Source: Phaeacidiphilus oryzae TH49 (GTDB lineage Bacteria > Actinomycetota > Actinomycetes > Streptomycetales > Streptomycetaceae). From it: 64,000 nt of DNA. The position numbers and the translations under genes were made by a program. Each line of letters opens with the position of its first letter. Position 1 is the first letter of the stretch. The notes below the pieces were generated by a model. That model did no database searches and was not told where the DNA came from. It saw only the letters and a list, made by a program, of their open reading frames with translations. Positions 33,878 to 42,677 of the stretch are shown here, piece by piece. The DNA lies in the NCBI RefSeq assembly GCF_000744815.1, contig NZ_JQMQ01000004.1, positions 830,343 to 894,342 of the forward strand. The letters run 5' to 3'.

Positions 33878-34708
33878 CTACTCGCCGTCGGCGCAAGGTC
33901 GTTGGAGTTCCTCCGCGCGCCGCTGGTGGCGGCGGGGCAGCGCCTGAAGAGTGGCGTGGGCGTTGACCACACGGGCCAGGGCGACGGCGGCTTCACGTAC
34001 CGCGGTCGCCAGCCGCGGAAGCCCCATGCGGTACGAGGGGCCGGTGATCGACAGAGCAACGATCGGCAGCCCCTCCGAGTTGAGCACCGGCGCGGCGACG
34101 CAGGACACCTCCCGATGGCCCTCCTCGCGGTCGAAGGCGACGCCGCTGTCACGCACGAGCCGGAGCTCCTCGCGAAAGAGCGCGGGATCGGTGATGGTAC
34201 GCGGGGTGCGCTTGGGCAGTCCGGCGGCCAGGATCCGATCCAGGACGGCGTCGGAGCTGAAGGCGATGATGGCTTTCCCGAGCGCGCTGCAATGGGCGGG
34301 GTACCGCTCGCCGACGCCCGAAGGAGCCTGGTAGCTGCGGTGCCCGGTGATCTTCTCCAGATACACGATCTCCGCGCCGTCCAGCACGGCCAGCTGCACG
34401 ATCTCGTGACTGATCTCGTAGAGGTCTTCCATATAGGGCAGCGCCAGGTTCCGCAGCAGCCGGGAGACTTGAACGCTGTGCCCGAGCTCGAAGGTGCGAA
34501 AACCCAGGCGGTAGCCGTAGGCGCCGCGGTCCAGCATCCTGCGCTCGACGAGTTCGGTGGCCACTCGGTGCACCGTCGCCTTCTTGATGCCCGTTCGTCG
34601 TGCGAGCTCGCTCAGTCCCACCTCACCGGGCTCCGCGGCCACCGCGTCCAAGATGGCCATGACACGTCCGATGACGGACCGATCTTCTTCCTGGTCGCTG
34701 ACTCGCAT
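33878..34708 (-). CDS. IclR-family transcriptional regulator
   Basis: 276 aa: N-terminal winged HTH (MAILDAVAAEPGEVGLSELA, GIKKATVHRVATELVERR) and the IclR ligand domain (SYQAPSGVGERYPAHCSALG, 'FDREEGHREVSCVAAPV'). Such proteins commonly sense aromatic acids and activate or repress ring-cleavage genes. Positioned between the plus-strand hydratase-family gene and the decarboxylase/ferredoxin pair, it is the only regulator embedded in the aromatic cluster. The sequence does not reveal its operator. Confidence 0.92.
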   Translation of the reverse strand: MRVSDQEEDRSVIGRVMAILDAVAAEPGEVGLSELARRTGIKKATVHRVATELVERRMLDRGAYGYRLGFRTFELGHSVQVSRLLRNLALPYMEDLYEISHEIVQLAVLDGAEIVYLEKITGHRSYQAPSGVGERYPAHCSALGKAIIAFSSDAVLDRILAAGLPKRTPRTITDPALFREELRLVRDSGVAFDREEGHREVSCVAAPVLNSEGLPIVALSITGPSYRMGLPRLATAVREAAVALARVVNAHATLQALPRRHQRRAEELQRPCADGE

Positions 34709-34851
34709 GGACGCCTCTCTTTCGGGCCGCGCAAGGTGCTGGACCTCTCCGACCCCCGCTCAGCCGGAAACGGTCGGGGCTGCCGAACGGTGTCTTTCGA
34801 GGATAAGCAGGAGCGGTGGCGCAGGGCGATAGGGTCTGTCCGGCGTTGCGA

Positions 34852-35820
34852 TCACAGGCCGAGCAGGCGTGCGGCGTTGCCCCACCGGATTGATTCGATC
34901 GTGGCGGATCCCAGATGGGGGAAGGAATCAAGAAGCGTCACTGGATCATGGTTCATGAACGGCTTGTCGGAGCCGACGACGACCCGGCCGGCGCCCACGG
35001 TGTCCAGCAGCAGGCCCAGCAGAGGGGCGGAGAACACGAGGATGTCGTAAAAGATCTTCCGCGCGTAATCGGCCGGATCGCGCGGCATCCGGGCCCGGGC
35101 CCGCTCGTAGTTCTCCGCGATGAACTGCAGCCGGGGCAACAGACTGACAAGCGAGCCGCCGCCGTGTGACGCCAGGATCCTCAGATCGCTGAAGCGTTCC
35201 AGCACCCCTTCGGCTATGAGGCCACCGACAGCCTGACCGATCTCGTTGGGGAAGGTCACACCGTTCCCGGCCATCGGATCGGTGAACGTACCGATCCCCG
35301 GCGGATGGAAGGCGTGGACGAAAACCACCAGCCCCAGGCGGGCCGCTTCATCGAAGAACTCGACGTACCGCTTGTCGTGGAGGGGGACCCCCGCGATGTT
35401 GCTGCCGATTTCCACACCGGGCAGCCCCAGGGCGGCGATCTGCGACAGCTGACCGCAGGCGACCTCAGGGTCCTGCATCGCGGCGATGCCGAAGCCCCGG
35501 AAGGCGTGCCGGAACTCGTTCACCCCTGCGGCGATCCACTCGTTCACCGACGTGCAGTACTCGGCTGCCGCCTCCGGCCTGCCCCAGTAGGAGAAGAGTT
35601 CCGGCATGGGGGAGAGCACCTGGACGTGATCCGGCGCCAGCTGCCCGGCGCGATGCTCCAGGTCGTAGGCCGTGCGGGGCACCGTGCGAAAGACCCGTCC
35701 GGCGATCAGCACGTCCGCCGAACCTTCGTCCCGCTCGACCACCACGGGCCAGCGTCCGTCATGGTCCGGCGCCGTCAGACCTGACGGCACGATGTGGGTG
35801 TGGGTGTCGATGGTCCTCAT
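34852..35820 (-). CDS. ACMSD/OHCU-like amidohydrolase-superfamily decarboxylase or hydrolase
   Basis: 322 aa. Metal ligands: DTHTHIV at the start, VHAFHP, ASHGGG and the late GSDKPF Asp. This set is found in the ACMSD subfamily, which includes 2-amino-3-carboxymuconate semialdehyde, gamma-resorcylate and 2,3-dihydroxybenzoate decarboxylases. A non-oxidative decarboxylase would fit a pathway whose substrate carries a carboxyl group. ATG 35820 overlaps the ferredoxin stop by 4 bp, so the two are coupled. Chemistry is inferred from family only. Confidence 0.82.
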   Translation of the reverse strand: MRTIDTHTHIVPSGLTAPDHDGRWPVVVERDEGSADVLIAGRVFRTVPRTAYDLEHRAGQLAPDHVQVLSPMPELFSYWGRPEAAAEYCTSVNEWIAAGVNEFRHAFRGFGIAAMQDPEVACGQLSQIAALGLPGVEIGSNIAGVPLHDKRYVEFFDEAARLGLVVFVHAFHPPGIGTFTDPMAGNGVTFPNEIGQAVGGLIAEGVLERFSDLRILASHGGGSLVSLLPRLQFIAENYERARARMPRDPADYARKIFYDILVFSAPLLGLLLDTVGAGRVVVGSDKPFMNHDPVTLLDSFPHLGSATIESIRWGNAARLLGL

Positions 35821-36155
35821 GCGCGGCTCTCCAGGGCAGCGACCTTGGCGGTGTCGACGCCGAGGGCGCCGGTACGGCGCGAGCCCCCCGGATTGCCGAG
35901 CGCCTCGGCACGGCCCGGCAGGGGCTCCGCGAAGAACGCCGCGTTGTCGGCCACCCACTCGGCGCCGGGCGTGCCGCGCAGAGTGGACGAGATCGCCTCC
36001 ACCGGGCAGACCGTCTCGCAGGCACCGCAGTCGATGCATTCACTGGGATTGATATAGAGCTTCCGCTCTCCCTCGTAAATGCAGTCCACGGGACACTCCT
36101 CGGTGCAGGACTTGTCCATCTCGTCTACACAGGCCTCGCCGATGTAGAAAGGCAT
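35817..36155 (-). CDS. 7Fe-8S (3Fe-4S/4Fe-4S) ferredoxin
   Basis: 112 aa. Two cluster motifs: C-x7-C-x3-CP (CVDEMDKSCTEECPVD) and CIDCGACETVCPVEA, the pattern of seven-iron FdxA-type ferredoxins. The C-terminal tail is longer than usual. This small soluble carrier may link the flavin reductase at 30 kb to the Rieske oxygenase; many Rieske systems use a [2Fe-2S] ferredoxin, though actinobacterial dioxygenases with [3Fe-4S] ones are known. It starts its own two-gene unit with the ACMSD-like gene. Confidence 0.92.
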   Translation of the reverse strand: MPFYIGEACVDEMDKSCTEECPVDCIYEGERKLYINPSECIDCGACETVCPVEAISSTLRGTPGAEWVADNAAFFAEPLPGRAEALGNPGGSRRTGALGVDTAKVAALESRA

Positions 36156-36489
36156 GATATTTCTCCTCGAATTTCGAAGTCCGCCAGGACGGAAAGCCCG
36201 CCGTATGCGCGAGAACCCGTCCGCAGTACAGCTCGGCCGATGCGCGCTTCGAGCTAGTTCCGGGCGGCGGCAGGCGAGAGAGGAAAGTCATGTCGTACGG
36301 ATAGCGGCTCCATCGCCTACTCCTTCGTCGGCTCAGATCAACGCCCACTTTCGGCGAGACCGCCATGGTCAGCAATCACATCGGTCCATTCACCTGTCCG
36401 CGCCGTGCCGAGCCGAGCCGTGCCGAGCCGCGCCGCGCATCGCGTGCCGCGTCCCTCTGCTGTCGGACGACCTGGCCCGCCCGTCGGTC
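36156..36489. other. Intergenic stretch upstream of the ferredoxin gene
   Basis: About 330 bp. It holds the ferredoxin promoter region and a short GCCGTGCCGAGCC-type direct repeat (36402-36440). No gene seen. Confidence 0.5.
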
Positions 36490-36829
36490 TGGCTGACCTC
36501 GCCCGGCCAACCCGGGAACAGCCCGAGGTCCGCGCCGGTACCGGCGGCGCTGCGCATCAGGCGGGGCAGCGCGGGGGGGACGGCCCGGCTCGCGCCCGGA
36601 TCGGGTGCGCGGCGACAAGGCCTACTCCTCGGCCGCCAACCGGGCCCTGCTGCGGCGACGCGGGATCAAAGCGCCCATCGCGCATCCCGAGGACCAGCGG
36701 CCCAACCGCCACTGCCGCGGCCGGTCCGCTGTCCGCCCTCCAGCGTTCGACCGATCCCAGCACCGGCGCCGCAACGCGGTCGAGCGCTGCGTGAACAAGT
36801 GGAAGCAGGCCCGGACGGTCTCCAGCTGA
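36490..36829 (+). pseudogene. IS5-family transposase C-terminal relic
   Basis: The end reads RGDKAYSSAANRALLRRRGI, then a PPAFD block and 'RNAVERCVNKWKQ', the standard C-terminal core with the DDE Glu replaced in context 'AVER'. Upstream, in shifted frames, 'SPGQPGNSP' matches the middle of such proteins. Several frameshifts and a deletion; no terminal repeats recognised. Confidence 0.7.
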
Positions 36830-36843
36830 ACTCTGCGCCGCTG

Positions 36844-37101
36844 TCAGCCAGAGCCAGAGCGCCAAGGGAAATCGTCGCCCTTAAGGACCTTGGCCAGCAC
36901 CTCGTTCCCCGAATTCCTGACGCGTTCGACCAGGGCCGGGGCCTCGTGTGCCACGAGGCCGGCCGCCATGAGCAGAATTGTCCACGGGACCACCCGGTCG
37001 AAGACCCCGAATTCGGCAGAGGCGACACTGGGAGGGGACAGCAGCCCGTCCCGCCCGTACTGTTCAACGATTTCTCGGGCACTCACTCGTGCTCGACTCA
37101 T
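36844..37101 (-). CDS. Small single-helix membrane protein of unknown function
   Basis: 85 aa with one predicted membrane segment (VVPWTILLMAAGLVAHEAPAL). ATG 37101 has GGAGGAGGG seven bases upstream, a strong ribosome site, which argues for a real gene. The N-terminus is polar (SAREIVEQYGRDGLLSPPS). It sits between an IS5 relic and an IS3 relic, so it may be a survivor of a larger mobile segment. No family recognised. Confidence 0.55.
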   Translation of the reverse strand: MSRARVSAREIVEQYGRDGLLSPPSVASAEFGVFDRVVPWTILLMAAGLVAHEAPALVERVRNSGNEVLAKVLKGDDFPWRSGSG

Positions 37102-37338
37102 TTCGCCGCCCTCCTCCGTTTTCCGTGCCCATCTCATCAAGCCCTCTTCACCATATCGAAGCCGGCCACGGCTACCACGGCACCGGAAGTCACGGGATCC
37201 GCGCTTGGGATGTCAGGTGAGACGTGAGTATGCGGTTGCCCAGCCACGTTACCGGCTTCTTCAACAGTGCCTTGCGTGCGTTCCGCCCTCTTCGAGCCCT
37301 CCTCTGCCAGGGCCTCGGCCTCGGACGAGGATTCTCCG

Positions 37339-37690
37339 GCTCCAGCGCCAGGCCAACCGGCAGCCGACCACTCAGACGGTGATCCACTCCGACCACGGGG
37401 TCCAGTTCACCTCCTGGGCCATCACCGAACGCGCCAAGGCGTCCGGCCTGGTCCCCTCGATGGGAACGATCGGCGACTGCTACGACAACGCCATGATCGA
37501 ATCCTTCTGGGGCCGGATGCAGACCGAACTCCTCAACCGCCGCAAGTGGCGCACCCGCCTCGAACTCGCCAACGCGATCTTCGAGTACCTGGAGATCTTC
37601 CACAACCGCCAGCGCCGCCACTCCGCGCTCGGCATGCTCACCCCGATCGAGAACGAACTCCGATCCCCAACTGCCATGCCAGTAGCCTAG
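37339..37690 (+). pseudogene. IS3-family transposase (OrfB) C-terminal relic
   Basis: Encodes VIHSDHGVQFTSW, GTIGDCYDNAMIESFWGRMQ (catalytic Glu) and FHNRQRRHSALGMLTP, the last two blocks of the DDE integrase core. The first catalytic Asp and the whole OrfA are missing, so it cannot transpose by itself. Confidence 0.85.
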
Positions 37691-37879
37691 AATCACGCAG
37701 CTCGACTCCACGGAACCCGGGGCACATCAAGTCTCTATTCGACACGGGGCGGGCGGTTCAGTCTGCCGGGTTTCCTCCAGTGCGCTGAGGGGGCGGTGGG
37801 GGTTTCCTGGCCGGTTGTGGTCTGCGGCTGCTCGGTCAGGCGCGCGCCGGTGCGGGTCGGATGCGGGTGGGGGTCGGTG

Positions 37880-38533
37880 TCAGGGGTGGTTGCTGTGCGT
37901 GGCGGCCTCCTCGAGGTCGTCGATGGTGCCGGACATGATCGTGCGTATGTGTCGGGTGATGTGCTGGATGGGCCAGTCCCACCAGGCCACGGTGAGGAGT
38001 CGGGCGATGTCCGCTGGGTCGTAGCGGGTGCGGATGAGGCGGGCGGGGTTGCCGGCGACGATGCCGTAGTCGGGGACGTCGCGGGTGACCACGGCGCCGG
38101 CGGCGATGATCGCGCCGTGGCCGATGCGTAGGCCGGGCATGAGCGTGGCGCCGTGTCCGAACCACACGTCGTTGCCGACGACCGTGTCGCCCCGGCCGGG
38201 CAGGCCGGTGATCAGGTCGGAGTGCTTGGCCCAGGAGCCTCCCATGATGGGGAACGGGAAGGTGGAGGGACCGTCCATGCGGTGGTTGGCGCCGTTCATG
38301 ATGAACCGGGTGCCGCTGCCCAGCGCGCAGTACTTGCCGATGACGAGCCGCTCGGGACCGTAGTGGTACAGGACGTTGCGCGTCTGGAACGCGGTCGGGT
38401 CGTCCGGATCGTCGTAGTAGGTGAAGTCGCCGACCTCGATCAGCGGCGACTTCACCAGCGGCTTGAGCAGGACCACGCGCGGGTGCTCGGGCATGGGGTG
38501 GAGCACGGTGGGGTCGGGGGGGAGGGGTGGCAT
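37880..38533 (-). CDS. Xenobiotic O-acetyltransferase of the Vat/CatB hexapeptide family
   Basis: 217 aa left-handed beta helix. The IGKYCALGSGTRFIM, NGANHRMDGPSTFPF and GHGAIIAAGAVVTRDVPDYG blocks are those of streptogramin A (Vat) and CatB-type acetyltransferases; the His of ANHRMDG is the catalytic base. It should acetylate a hydroxyl on an antibiotic or other xenobiotic using acetyl-CoA. Whether it gives resistance is not known. Divergent from a TetR gene, with a palindrome between them. Confidence 0.87.
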   Translation of the reverse strand: MPPLPPDPTVLHPMPEHPRVVLLKPLVKSPLIEVGDFTYYDDPDDPTAFQTRNVLYHYGPERLVIGKYCALGSGTRFIMNGANHRMDGPSTFPFPIMGGSWAKHSDLITGLPGRGDTVVGNDVWFGHGATLMPGLRIGHGAIIAAGAVVTRDVPDYGIVAGNPARLIRTRYDPADIARLLTVAWWDWPIQHITRHIRTIMSGTIDDLEEAATHSNHP

Positions 38534-38565
38534 CGCGGAGGCGGTTCCTCTCTGGCGGCCCTAGG

Positions 38566-38579
38566 GCGACAACTGTCGC
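38566..38579. promoter_or_regulatory. TetR-type operator candidate
   Basis: GCGACA and its complement TGTCGC, separated by AC. It is 33 bp before the acetyltransferase start and immediately before TAGGAT (38583-38588), a plausible -10 box of the TetR gene, so binding there could block both promoters. Confidence 0.55.
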
Positions 38580-38633
38580 GTTAGGATGCTGGCACAGCGC
38601 TGCCGCCTTGATCAACCGGATACTGGATTGGCG

Positions 38634-39260
38634 ATGACCGACCCACTGGACACGACGACGGGCCGCCGCCCGGGCGGTCGCACCGCCCGTATCCGCGCCC
38701 GGGTTCTCGATGCGGTGCGCGCCGAACTCGCCGCAGGCGGTCACGAAGGTCTCACGATGGAGGGGGTGGCGACGCGGGCCGGGGTGCACCGCGCCACGGT
38801 CTACCGGCGTTGGCGCGACGTCGGCGGCCTGCTCGTCGACGTGATCGAGGCCGCCGGCGAAATCGAGTGGCAGCCGCCGGACACCGGCTCGCTGCTCGGC
38901 GATCTGACGGCCCTCAACCAGGAGATCCAGGAGTCGCTGGTCCTACGGCCCTCGCTCGCCGTCGCCCTGATGGCCGCCTCGTTCCACTCCGAGCAGGCCG
39001 CGCGGGCTCAGAGCCGGCTGTGGATGGACCGGTACGCCCAGTGCGAGATCCTCCTCGAGCGCGCCGTCGAGCGCGGTGAACCGCCCGCCCAGCACACGGA
39101 CGCGCGGAGCCTGCTGATCGCCGCTACGGCGCCGCTCTACCACCAGCTGGTCCTCCTGCGTGCCGATCCGGACCCGCGCCTGCCGGAACGAGCCGCGGAG
39201 GCGGCCGTCCTGGCGGCTGCCGCGGGTGCCTTCCGCGTCCGTCGGAAAGCCAGCGTGTGA
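38634..39260 (+). CDS. TetR-family regulator
   Basis: 208 aa. HTH in residues 20-65 (RVLDAVRAELAAGGHEGLTM, GVATRAGVHRATVYRRWRD) and a C-terminal domain of the TetR_C_16 kind. ATG 38634 is preferred; an in-frame upstream start lies in the operator region. Divergent from the Vat/CatB-like gene, which it probably represses until the xenobiotic is bound. Confidence 0.88.
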   Translation: MTDPLDTTTGRRPGGRTARIRARVLDAVRAELAAGGHEGLTMEGVATRAGVHRATVYRRWRDVGGLLVDVIEAAGEIEWQPPDTGSLLGDLTALNQEIQESLVLRPSLAVALMAASFHSEQAARAQSRLWMDRYAQCEILLERAVERGEPPAQHTDARSLLIAATAPLYHQLVLLRADPDPRLPERAAEAAVLAAAAGAFRVRRKASV

Positions 39261-39482
39261 TCGAGGAGGCGGGGAGCGGACGCGAGCACGGTCAAGAGCG
39301 CGCCGGAACACCGATCGCGCTCCGGTAGGCGCTAGCCCGGGCCCCAGCGAGCACCTCCACCCGGCAGGCTCCGGAAGCCCGAGCCTTGCGGCGGCCAGCG
39401 GGGGCCGGCTGTGCCGGGCGACCGGGTCGACACCGGGGCGGGGGGCGGCCGTCGACACGTGAGTGCCTGCTCGGGCAGGGGG

Positions 39483-40025
39483 TCAGACCCGGTCGAGGGG
39501 GCGATGTGGCTCGGCGGGGAGCTCCACTGCGATCGTGTCGCCGGGACGCACCCCGCCGCTCGCGCGCACGACGCCCATGATCCCGGCCTTGCGGACGACG
39601 TTCCCGGCCTCGTCCCGGCCGACGACCCTCTTCAGCAGGCCGTCCTGGAAGTTGTCGATCTGCAGGCAGGGATTGCGCAGACCGGTGACCTCCACGATCG
39701 CGTCGCCGCCGATGCGCAGCAGCGTCCCGACGGGCAGGCCGAGCAGGTCGATGCCGCTCGTGGTGATGTTCTCGCCGAGTTCGCCCGGCGCCACGCTGAA
39801 TCCCTCCCTGCCGACTTCGGTGAAGAGTTCCTCGTGGATCAGGTGGACCTGGCGCAGGTTCGGCTGGGTGGGGTCCTGCGCGACGCGTGAGCGGTGTTTG
39901 ACCGTGACGCCGGCATGCACGTCCCCTTCCACGCCGAGCCCGGCGAGCAGCATGATGCCGGCCCGGTTGGGCTTGGTGAACGCGTACGCGCTGTTGCTGC
40001 TGACCGCTACGACCGTCCCGCTCAT
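39483..40025 (-). CDS. MOSC-domain protein
   Basis: 180 aa. GVEGDVHAGVTVKHRSR near the start and GLRNPCLQIDNF with the conserved Cys identify a MOSC domain, which carries sulfur for molybdenum cofactor or handles N-hydroxylated bases (YiiM-like). The single-domain form is typical of YiiM-type proteins. ATG 40025 lies after GGGGGTC; an upstream GTG-less extension of 12 residues is less likely. It stands alone next to a mobile element. Confidence 0.88.
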   Translation of the reverse strand: MSGTVVAVSSNSAYAFTKPNRAGIMLLAGLGVEGDVHAGVTVKHRSRVAQDPTQPNLRQVHLIHEELFTEVGREGFSVAPGELGENITTSGIDLLGLPVGTLLRIGGDAIVEVTGLRNPCLQIDNFQDGLLKRVVGRDEAGNVVRKAGIMGVVRASGGVRPGDTIAVELPAEPHRPLDRV

Positions 40026-40249
40026 CCACAGACCCCCTGCTCGATAGCGATGATTCGCCACGAGCCTAGCCTGCGGCGCTCAGCGCACAGCACCCTGCGA
40101 TCATTCGCAGGGCAGGCTGTAGGCAACCCAGCGCCCACGGGCGCTGGAGCGAGCACCCTGGCCGGCTCTTAGACGTCATCTCGATTGGTTGATCGAGCGC
40201 AGGTGACCCGATGGGTGGGACCTGCGGTTGCGGATGCGACGATGCGGGG

Positions 40250-40978
40250 ATGCGCGACGTCAATGATTTGATCAACATCGCCGATCCAGCCTGGCCGCTT
40301 CTCCTTGAGGAGCTGTCTGCCAGCGAGGTGGCCGTCGAGGTGCTGCCCGTCGATGCCGAGATGGGCCGCGCCTCTCTGCTGCAGTTGCAGGTCTCGGCGC
40401 GCTCTTTCTTGGGCGGCATCGTGCTGAATTGCGGTGGTCTGCTCGTGGACGGCGGATGGCTGCGGATCTTCGGCAGTCCGCGTGACGTCGGGCCGAGATG
40501 CCCGCCGAGCCTGGCCGGGATCAACGCTATGCCACAAGCGTTTGATTCAGGCTGGCGGGTCGAGGCGGGCCTCGTGATCGCACACGATGTCCTGGGCGGG
40601 GTGTTCGCCCTCAACGGGGGTGAGCCCGCCCACGCCGGTCGGCCCGGCGATCCGGGTGAGATCGTCTACTTTGCCCCTGACTCGCTCAGATGGGAGGCCC
40701 TCGGAGCTGGCCATTCGGCATGGCTGTCCTGGATTCTGTCTGGAGGGCTTGAGCAGTTCTACGAAAACCTCCGATGGGACGGCTGGCGCAGTGAGGTCTC
40801 CGCGCTGACGGTTCGCCAGGGGCTGTCGTGCTTTCCGCCGCTCTGGTCGGCTGAAGGTCGCCGCGACCTTGCGACGACCAGCCGCCGCGCGGTACCGATG
40901 GCCGAGCTCTTGGGCATGAATCGCGACTCGTGCCTGCAGTTCGACGGCGTCGATCCGGGGTTTCTCGGGGCTGCGTGA
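40250..40978 (+). CDS. DUF2625-family protein
   Basis: 242 aa. The recognisable core: DPAWPLLLEEL, EVLPVDAEMGRASLLQLQV, GGLLVDGGWLRIFGS, LVIAHDVLGGVFALNGG and EIVYFAPDSLRWE. The function of DUF2625 is unknown; the fold pattern recalls cytosolic immunity-type proteins, but that is conjecture. ATG 40250 lies behind GCGGGG. Its stop is 4 bp from the convergent transposase stop, and both lie between IS-like ends. Confidence 0.8.
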   Translation: MRDVNDLINIADPAWPLLLEELSASEVAVEVLPVDAEMGRASLLQLQVSARSFLGGIVLNCGGLLVDGGWLRIFGSPRDVGPRCPPSLAGINAMPQAFDSGWRVEAGLVIAHDVLGGVFALNGGEPAHAGRPGDPGEIVYFAPDSLRWEALGAGHSAWLSWILSGGLEQFYENLRWDGWRSEVSALTVRQGLSCFPPLWSAEGRRDLATTSRRAVPMAELLGMNRDSCLQFDGVDPGFLGAA

Positions 40979-40982
40979 ATCC

Positions 40983-41785
40983 TCACCGGTCCAGACGCCG
41001 GAAGCAGATGAGCATGGCGGCGATGCCGGCGAAGGCAAGGAAGTGCTCGGCCTTCCGTTCGTAGCGGCGGTGCAGTCGACGGCATCCGGCGAGCCAGGAG
41101 ACGGTGCGCTCGACGGTCCAACGGTGACGCCCCAGCCGCTGGGAGGACTCGACGCCTCTGCGGGCGATGCGCGGGGTGATATTGCGGGTGCGGAGCCATC
41201 GGCGCAGGTGGTCGTAGTCGTAACCCTTGTCCGCATGCAGCTTGGCGGGTCGCCGCCGGCGGGGTCCGCGGCGAGAGCGGATGGGCGGAATGCCGCGTAC
41301 GAGCGGTTCGAGGCCCTGGCTGTCGTGAGTGTTCGCGGCGGAGATGCCGATCGAGAGGGGCAGACCGGTGCGCTCCGTAATCAAGTGGATCTTCGAGCCC
41401 AACTTGCCCCGATCCACAGGATTCGGACCCGTCAGCTCCCCCCTTTCAAGGCCCGCATGTTCACTGAGTCGATCGCGCACCGCGACCAGTCCAGACTCCC
41501 TCGGGCGCCGAGTTCGGCGAGGACCAGGCGGTGCAGCTTCGCCCACACCCGGGCCTTGCTCCACTCGGAGAAGCGCCGATGCGCGGTGGGACCGGAAGGC
41601 CCGAAACACGGCGGCAACTGCCGCCATGTACAGCCGGACGTCGCCACGAACATGATCGCGGCCAGGACCTCCCGATCCCCATAGCGCCGCCGTCCTCCAC
41701 CTTGCGGGCGCGTCGGCGCCAGCGGCACCACACGCTGGAACAACTCCCACAGTCCATCAGGAACCAACCGCTCCACGATCGTCAC
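40983..41785 (-). CDS. IS5-family transposase made by frameshifting (two ORFs)
   Basis: The first ORF (41785 to 41432) has the N-terminal part (LWELFQRVVPLAPTRPQGGG, WSKARVWAKLHRLVL, DWSRCAIDSVNM with the first Asp); the second, in another frame and ending at 40983, continues GPNPVDRGKLGSKIHLI, HADKGYDYDHLRRWL and RHRWTVERTVSWLAG (catalytic Glu). They overlap at an AAAGGGGGG tract (about 41445), where a -1 slip would join them. The arrangement matches the 61-kb copy, so frameshifting rather than decay is likely. Confidence 0.85.
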
Positions 41786-41819
41786 GACCGCAGAGTACTG
41801 ATCCAAATGAGATGGCCTC

Positions 41820-42552
41820 TTACTCGCCGGCCTGCTCCGCGCGCGGTGGCGGACGCGCCACAGCTGGAGGGCGACGAGCAGTGGGACCCTCTCGACACGG
41901 CGGTCGGCGAGCAGTACTGCGTGGAGGGCCGCGTGGTCGCGTGGTCCCGTCCTGCCGCGCTGCTCCTGGCGCGGGAAGCCGCAGTCATCGAGGCCCTGTC
42001 GCGGGCACCGGGTGTGCCGTTCCGGCCCGAGGTCGTGGCCGGCAGTACCGGTCCGGCTCTCCAGGTCACACGGCCGGTGCCCGACACGTCCCTGTTCGAG
42101 ATCATCGACTCCATCGACTCCATCGACCGGGATCGGGCCGGCCGCCGGCCGGCGCGGTTCCAGCCGGCCTGCAACACCCCATCGGCGGCCCCGGAGTACG
42201 CGCGGGCCGCGGTGAACGAGAGACCGCCGGCGCCCCACTCCCCAAGGCCCGTACTGCCGCCGGCCAGGCCTGGGGTGCTGCGCCAGAAGGGCCTGCGGTG
42301 CATCTCGCCGGGACAGCGGGAGGCGGTCGTTCGCTGGTGCGGCTGGGCCGGCGCAGTGCAGGCGACCACCGGCCGGCCGTTCTCGTCCACGGCGACTTCC
42401 ACGACGCCGACCAGGCGTGGAATGGCGCCGAGCTCCTGGCGGTGGTGGACCTCGCGAGCGTCGCGGTGGCCGGAGCCGAGTACGACCTGCGCGCTCTTCC
42501 CGGTCCAGTGATGGGATGGGACCCGGCGGGGAACTGCTCACCGCCGTCATGA
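41820..42552 (+). pseudogene. Aminoglycoside-phosphotransferase-like gene, truncated and frameshifted
   Basis: An early frame encodes RPAALLLAREAAVIEALSRA, the ATP-site Glu helix of the APH fold; a later frame has PAVLVHGDFHDADQAWN and LLAVVDLASVAVAGAEYDL, the catalytic HGDxHxxN loop and the metal-binding D. The loop has Asp where Asn is expected (HGDFHDAD). The 5' end is cut by the IS5-type element, and at least one shift lies around 42150-42300. Confidence 0.7.
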
Positions 42553-42677
42553 ACCAGGGGGGGCGCGGTGGTGCGGGCCCGGCGCAGTGCCCGCCGCGAG
42601 TTCGAGGACCGCGTCAGCGCCCTCTCGCTGGCGTTGGGTCGTGTCCGGGTGGTTCGTGGCGGCGCCCGGTGGGGGTG

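Larger units (their letters stand above)
40172..41819. mobile_element. IS5-type element, possibly carrying a DUF2625 passenger gene
   Basis: The right end (41803-41819) reads, outward, GAGGCCATCTCATTTGG; the left candidate (40172-40189) reads GACGTCATCTCGATTGG. Both resemble the ends of the second copy at 61 kb, and TTA flanks both sides (40169-40171, 41820-41822). The transposase occupies the right half; the left half holds the DUF2625 gene in opposite orientation. In the 61-kb copy the transposase stop lies in the terminal repeat, so the extra 0.8 kb here is unusual. The left end could instead belong to a separate insertion. Confidence 0.55.
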
